Part shown: positions 60,181 to 64,000 of the stretch, in pieces | Layout of the letters: every line of letters starts with the position of its first letter | Position numbering within the stretch: position 1 is the stretch's first letter | Assembly: GCF_006384975.1 (NCBI RefSeq) | Contig: NZ_CP021645.1 | Span: 248,001-312,000 of the forward strand | Direction: 5' to 3' | DNA length: 64,000 nucleotides | Source of the DNA: Pseudomonas oryzihabitans | Lineage (GTDB): Bacteria; Pseudomonadota; Gammaproteobacteria; Pseudomonadales; Pseudomonadaceae | Position numbers and translations under genes: made by a program | Notes under the pieces: model-generated | Seen by the model: the letters and a program-made list of their open reading frames with translations, nothing else | Databases searched by the model: none | Told to the model about the DNA's origin: nothing

Positions 60181-60939
60181 ATGACGGCACTGTGGACACG
60201 GCTGTACCAGCAGGCACAAGAGCAGGCGGCGCGTACGCCGCGACTGGCCGGCTATCTCGAAACCCGGGTATTGCGCCACGACTGCTTCGCCGCCGCCCTG
60301 GCGGATCGCCTGGCCCAGGGGTTGGCGCAACCCGCTGCGGGTGTCGAGCTGCAGGGCTGGTTCGCCGAACTGCTGGATCCGGACATCCTCGCCGCGGCGA
60401 GCGCCGATCTCGAGCGCCTGGCACGGATCAATCCCGCCTGCCCGGACGAACTCTGCGGCTTCCTCGAATTCCGCGGCTTCCTCGCCGTCCAGACCCAACG
60501 CCTGGCGCACCGACTCTGGCTGGTCGGCGAGCGCCACGCGGCGGTGCTGCTGCAAAACTGGAGCGCCACCGCCTGGGGCCTGGATCTGCATCCGGCAGCC
60601 CAATTGGGCAAGGGCCTGTTCGTCGATCACGGCCTGGGCCTGGTGATCGGCGAGACGGCCGTGGTGGAAGACGAGGTGAGCCTCTGGCACGGCGTCACCC
60701 TGGGCAGCACCCTCAACGAAAGCGGAGATCGTCATCCGAAGATTCGCCGGGGCGCCCTGATCTGCGCCGGAGCCACGGTGCTGGGCAATATCGAGGTGGG
60801 TGCCGGTGCCCTGGTGGCGGCTGGCGCCGTGGTGACCCGACCCGTGCCTCCAGGGCGGGTGGTGGGCGGCGTCCCGGCGCGCGACCTGGGACCTGTCCCC
60901 GCGGCGCTGGGTGCGTTGCAAGAAACGGAGGAAATGTAA
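60181..60939 (+). CDS. cysE: Serine O-acetyltransferase
   Basis: 252 residues. Helical N-terminus followed by a left-handed beta-helix of hexapeptide repeats: LDLHPAAQLGKGLFVDHGLGLVIGETAVV, then catalytic WHGVTLGSTLNESGDRHPKIRRGALICAGATVLGNIEVGAGALV. Acetylates serine as the first step of cysteine synthesis. The stop codon overlaps the next ATG (TAATG). CysE of this length has a shorter N-terminus than E. coli's; a second cysE may exist elsewhere in the genome. Confidence 0.9.
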   Translation: MTALWTRLYQQAQEQAARTPRLAGYLETRVLRHDCFAAALADRLAQGLAQPAAGVELQGWFAELLDPDILAAASADLERLARINPACPDELCGFLEFRGFLAVQTQRLAHRLWLVGERHAAVLLQNWSATAWGLDLHPAAQLGKGLFVDHGLGLVIGETAVVEDEVSLWHGVTLGSTLNESGDRHPKIRRGALICAGATVLGNIEVGAGALVAAGAVVTRPVPPGRVVGGVPARDLGPVPAALGALQETEEM

Positions 60940-61826
60940 TGGCACTAGCTCAACGACGCTTCGGTATCGATCATCCCCTGGTCAGCGTGCGGGACCATGC
61001 CGCTGCTCTGGCCAATTATCAGCGCCTGGGCTTCGCCCCTTCGCCCGTCAGCTACCACCCCTGGGGCACCGTCACCAGCCTGATGATGTTTCCCAGCAAC
61101 TTCATCGAGCTGATCGGCGTGGCCGATCCCGCCAAGTTCGGCACCGGCGCGGTGGACGGCTTCTGCTTTGGCCGGCGCCTGGGTGAATTCCTCGCGCGAG
61201 AGGAGGGCGTGTCCCTGGTGGCGCTGCACAGCACCGATTGCGACGGCGACCATGCCGAGCTGGTCGCCCGTGGCCTCGCCAGCCAGGGCCGCATCGATTT
61301 CCGCCGCGCCATGCGCCTGCCCGATGGCAGTCCCGGCGAGGCGGTGGTCTCCCTCGGCCTCTTCCTCGATGACCAGTTGCCGGACGTATCCAACTTCATC
61401 TGCCACCAGCACCGCCCGGAACTCATCTGGGTACCCGGCTGGCAGCAGCATCCCAACGGCGCCCTGGGCATCGACGCCCTGGCCTATGTGGCAACCGAGC
61501 CCGAGCGCCTCGCCGCCCGCTGGCGGTTGATCTACGGAGAGGATGCGGTCGGCCAGGTCGCCGGACAGGTCCAGGCCGACAGCGGCTGCGGCCTCCTGCG
61601 GGCTCTCACGCCGGAGCAGACCGCCGCCGAGTACGGCGCGGTCGGCCTGCCGCAAGCGCGGGCCGAGCGGCCCCATGCCATCGCCATCCGCGTAGCGGTG
61701 GCCAGCCTGGCGCGGGTGCGCGAAGTGCTGAGCGCCAGTGGTATCGAAGGCAGGGAACAGAACGGCTGCCTGCAGGTGGCGCCTGAATACTGCGGCAACA
61801 TGATCCTGGAGTTCGCCGAGCGCTGA
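60939..61826 (+). CDS. VOC-family (glyoxalase-like) protein
   Basis: 295 residues. N-terminal RRFGIDHPLVSVRDHAAALANYQRLGFAP and FIELIGV, with two betaalphabetabetabeta modules, match the glyoxalase-like domain of the VOC superfamily. HPLVSVRDH could supply a metal ligand. Substrate unknown. Translationally coupled to cysE through the TAATG overlap. Confidence 0.8.
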   Translation: MALAQRRFGIDHPLVSVRDHAAALANYQRLGFAPSPVSYHPWGTVTSLMMFPSNFIELIGVADPAKFGTGAVDGFCFGRRLGEFLAREEGVSLVALHSTDCDGDHAELVARGLASQGRIDFRRAMRLPDGSPGEAVVSLGLFLDDQLPDVSNFICHQHRPELIWVPGWQQHPNGALGIDALAYVATEPERLAARWRLIYGEDAVGQVAGQVQADSGCGLLRALTPEQTAAEYGAVGLPQARAERPHAIAIRVAVASLARVREVLSASGIEGREQNGCLQVAPEYCGNMILEFAER

Positions 61827-61870
61827 GGTCGGTTGCCAATGTGAATGCTCCTGAGGCTACACGTCGTCCT

Positions 61871-61928
61871 ATCGCGGCCATGGGCCGCTCCTACGGAAGC
61901 AACTGTAGGAGCGGCCCATGGCCGCGAT
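61871..61928. repeat. CGGCCCATGGCCGCG-type palindromic repeat, copy 3
   Basis: ATCGCGGCCATGGGCCGCTC facing its reverse complement across GGAAGCAACT. Essentially identical arms to the copy at 23333-23395. Confidence 0.9.
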
Positions 61929-62036
61929 CCGCTTCGCTACCGCGCTAGTCCACCTATTACCACCATTGAGCCACGCAGGATGCGCCGCCGCCGGTAGCCC
62001 GGTAAACTGGTCCTTCCCTAGAGTCCGGAGCGACCC

Positions 62037-62300
62037 ATGTCGACGTCCTTCGCCCAGATGCTGGAAAACATCACCCCCGATATCTACGAGGGCCTCAAGC
62101 TGGCCGTGGAAATCGGCAAATGGCCGGATGGCCGCAAGTTGAGCCGCGACCAGGTGGAGCTGTGCCTGCAGGCGGTGATCGCCTACGAGGCCAAACACCT
62201 GCCCGAGGACCAGCGGACCGGCTACATGGGTCCGCAGGAGTGCGCCTCCAAGTCGGTGCCCATCGAGAACATCCTGTTCAAGTCCGACGCCATTCACTGA
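62037..62300 (+). CDS. YeaC-family protein (DUF1315)
   Basis: 87 residues: MSTSFAQMLENITPDIYEGLKLAVEIGKWPDG..., ending PIENILFKSDAIH. This is the YeaC/DUF1315 family of small soluble proteins of unknown function in gammaproteobacteria. GGAGCGACCC precedes the ATG. It is followed by the DUF2797 gene and pepN, a common pseudomonad order. Confidence 0.9.
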   Translation: MSTSFAQMLENITPDIYEGLKLAVEIGKWPDGRKLSRDQVELCLQAVIAYEAKHLPEDQRTGYMGPQECASKSVPIENILFKSDAIH

Positions 62301-62385
62301 TCGTCCGCGCGTTGCCCGACGAGGTGCCCTTCGCTCAGCGAAGAGGCACCTCGCGCATTTTAAAGAATCGAGAAACATCACCGTG

Positions 62386-63228
62386 ATGACCGAACTGGGC
62401 CGTGGCGCCCTGCGCAAGATGGCCGTGACCCTGGCCGACCCCGTGAACTACGCCTTCCGTCTCGATGACCGCGAGGTGCCGGTCAATCCGCTGATCGGGC
62501 GCCACGTGCGGCTCGAATACCTGGGCGCCATCCATTGCACCCACTGCGGCCGCAAGACCCGCAAGAGCTTCAGCCAGGGCTACTGCTATCCCTGCTTCAC
62601 CGCCCTGGCCCAGTGCGACAGCTGCATCGTCAGCCCCGAGAAGTGCCACTACGAACACGGCACCTGCCGCGAGCCGGAGTGGGGCGAGGCCCATTGCATG
62701 GTGCCCCACGTGGTCTACCTGGCCAACTCCTCGGGCCTCAAGGTGGGCATCACCCGCGCCACCCAGCTGCCCACTCGCTGGATCGACCAGGGCGCCTACC
62801 AGGCGCTGCCGATCCTCAGGGTCGCCACCCGCCAGCAGTCCGGCCTGGTGGAAGACCTGCTGCGCAGCCAGGTGGGCGACCGCACCAACTGGCGCTCCAT
62901 GCTCAAGGGGGTGGCCGCACCGGAGGATCTGGTGGCGGTGCGCGAGCGCATATTCGACGCCTGCGCCCAGGGACTCGACGACCTCCAGGGCCGCTTCGGC
63001 CTGCAGGCGATCCAGCCGGTGGTCGACATGGCACCCATCGAGATTCATTATCCGGTCACGGTCTATCCCACCAAGGTGGTCAGCCAGGATCTGGAAAAGA
63101 CCCCCGTAGTGGAAGGCACGCTCTTGGGCATCAAGGGTCAATACCTGATGTTCGACACCGGCGTGATCAACATTCGCAAGTACACGGCCTACCAACTGGC
63201 CGTGTCCGCCTCCGCAGCAGAGATGTAA
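62386..63228 (+). CDS. DUF2797 domain-containing protein
   Basis: 280 residues from ATG 62386 (a GTG lies one codon upstream). CTHCGRKTRKSFSQGYCYPCF and CDSCIVSPEKCHYEHGTC provide paired cysteine knuckles that may bind zinc, then VYLANSSGLKVGITRATQLPTRWIDQGA resembles a GIY-YIG-like fold segment. Function unknown. It precedes pepN by 12 bp and is probably co-transcribed with it. Confidence 0.88.
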   Translation: MTELGRGALRKMAVTLADPVNYAFRLDDREVPVNPLIGRHVRLEYLGAIHCTHCGRKTRKSFSQGYCYPCFTALAQCDSCIVSPEKCHYEHGTCREPEWGEAHCMVPHVVYLANSSGLKVGITRATQLPTRWIDQGAYQALPILRVATRQQSGLVEDLLRSQVGDRTNWRSMLKGVAAPEDLVAVRERIFDACAQGLDDLQGRFGLQAIQPVVDMAPIEIHYPVTVYPTKVVSQDLEKTPVVEGTLLGIKGQYLMFDTGVINIRKYTAYQLAVSASAAEM

Positions 63229-63240
63229 GGACGTAAGCCA

Positions 63241-64000
63241 TGCGCACCGACCAGCCCCAGACCATCTACCTAAAGGACTACCAGGCGCCCGAGTACCTCA
63301 TCGAGGAAACTCGGCTGAGATTCGAGCTGCACGATGACCAGACCCTGGTGCACGCCGAATTGCGCTTGCAGCGCAATCCAGCGCGGGGCACTGGCTTGCC
63401 GCCCCTGGTGCTGCATGGCGAGGAACTGGAACTGCTGGCGGTGGCCCTCGATGACCAGGCCCTGGCGGCCGGCGACTACCAGGTCGAGGCCGGCAGCCTG
63501 ACCGTGCACCCGCAGGGCGACGCCTTCGTGCTCAAGACCTCGGTGCGCATCCATCCGGAAAGCAATACCGCCCTCGAAGGGCTGTACGTGTCCGGCAAGA
63601 TGTTCTGCACCCAGTGCGAGGCCGAGGGCTTCCGCAAGATCACCTACTACCTGGACCGGCCGGACGTGATGAGCGTCTTCACCACCACGGTGGAAGCCGA
63701 CAAGGCCAAGTACCCGATCCTGCTCTCCAACGGCAACCCGGTGGCCAGCGGCGATGCCGAGGGCGGCCGCCACTGGGCCACCTGGGAAGATCCCTTCCCC
63801 AAGCCGGCCTACCTGTTCGCCCTGGTCGCCGGTGACCTCTGGTGCGTGGAAGACAGCTATCGCACCGGCAGCGGCCGCGACGTGGCCCTGCGCATCTACG
63901 TCGAACCGGAAAACATCGGCAAGCTGCAACACGCCATGGACAGCCTGAAGAAGTCCATGCGCTGGGACGAGGAGGTCTACGGCCGCGAATACGATCTGGA
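63241..64000 (+). CDS. pepN: Aminopeptidase N, truncated by the window end
   Basis: The first 253 residues are visible. MRTDQPQTIYLKDYQAPEYL opens the protein, and SGKMFCTQCEAEGFRKITYYLDRPDVMSVFTT lies in the N-terminal beta domain, typical of gammaproteobacterial PepN. GNPVASGDAEGGRHWATWEDPFPKPAYLFALVAGDL continues it. The zinc site HEXXH lies beyond the window. The frame stays open to the last base, so nothing suggests damage. It cleaves N-terminal residues from peptides in the cytoplasm. Confidence 0.93.

Overview
This window looks like a chromosomal segment of a yellow-pigmented Pseudomonas, most like the P. oryzihabitans / P. psychrotolerans group. Reasons: high GC (roughly two thirds by eye) with typical pseudomonad codon use; a lexA-type-controlled imuA-imuB-dnaE2 mutagenesis cassette; pseudomonad families (YeaC, DUF2797, YgdI/YgdR lipoprotein, mobA/moaB/moeA); Pseudomonas-style palindromic intergenic repeats; and a complete crtE-fni-crtX-crtY-crtI-crtB plus crtZ cluster for zeaxanthin glucosides, the pigment pathway expected of yellow pseudomonads. 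The species assignment is inference.

Layout. 1-2.5 kb: end of an aromatic alcohol/aldehyde block (aldehyde dehydrogenase, coniferyl-alcohol-dehydrogenase-like SDR, outer-membrane MetA/SphA-type protein). 2.5-4.1 kb: a DUF4124 protein and an lpxO lipid A hydroxylase gene broken by one extra C in a C6 run. 4.1-9.3 kb: LexA box and imuA-imuB-dnaE2. 9.4-14.7 kb: HU-beta, a YkgJ zinc/iron-chelating protein, a LysR regulator divergent from doxX-ygiD, a Yip1 protein, and urate hydroxylase hpxO. 14.8-21.8 kb: two betaine/choline-type binding proteins, a PhnD-like binding protein, an MBL-fold hydrolase, one permease, one ATPase, TerC and a small protein.

21.8-30.8 kb: a ketone-body / short-chain acyl block on the minus strand: 3-hydroxyacyl-CoA dehydrogenase, a sigma-54 activator, then GntP permease, 3-hydroxybutyrate dehydrogenase, CoA-transferase A and B, thiolase and AtoE. 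A good -24/-12 sigma-54 promoter sits just upstream of gntP, next to the activator gene. 31.0-33.5 kb: codB-codA cytosine salvage. 33.5-34.6 kb: repeats, a GNAT gene and a 183-bp inverted-repeat element. 34.6-41.3 kb: a signalling cluster with a hybrid kinase, a two-domain KaiC-like ATPase, a LOV blue-light hybrid kinase, a stand-alone receiver and a hypothetical gene. 41.4 kb: a LysE exporter.

42.1-46.0 kb: a small AT-rich island bounded by imperfect ~70-bp direct repeats, the right one at the 3' end of tRNA-Pro(CGG). It holds two tightly packed genes, an SF1 helicase with a nuclease-like N-terminus and a DUF2290-like partner. This is the best candidate in the window for an undescribed (probably anti-phage) system. 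46.1-50.8 kb: YgdI/YgdR lipoprotein, mobA, a secreted hypothetical, moaB-moeA, yegS. 50.8-59.1 kb: the carotenoid cluster. 59.1-64 kb: small protein, pdeM, cysE, a VOC protein, yeaC, DUF2797 and the 5' part of pepN, cut by the window end.

Two classes of palindromic repeat (GTAGGTTGGG type and CGGCCCATGGCCGCG type) recur between genes. Several sit directly on stop codons.
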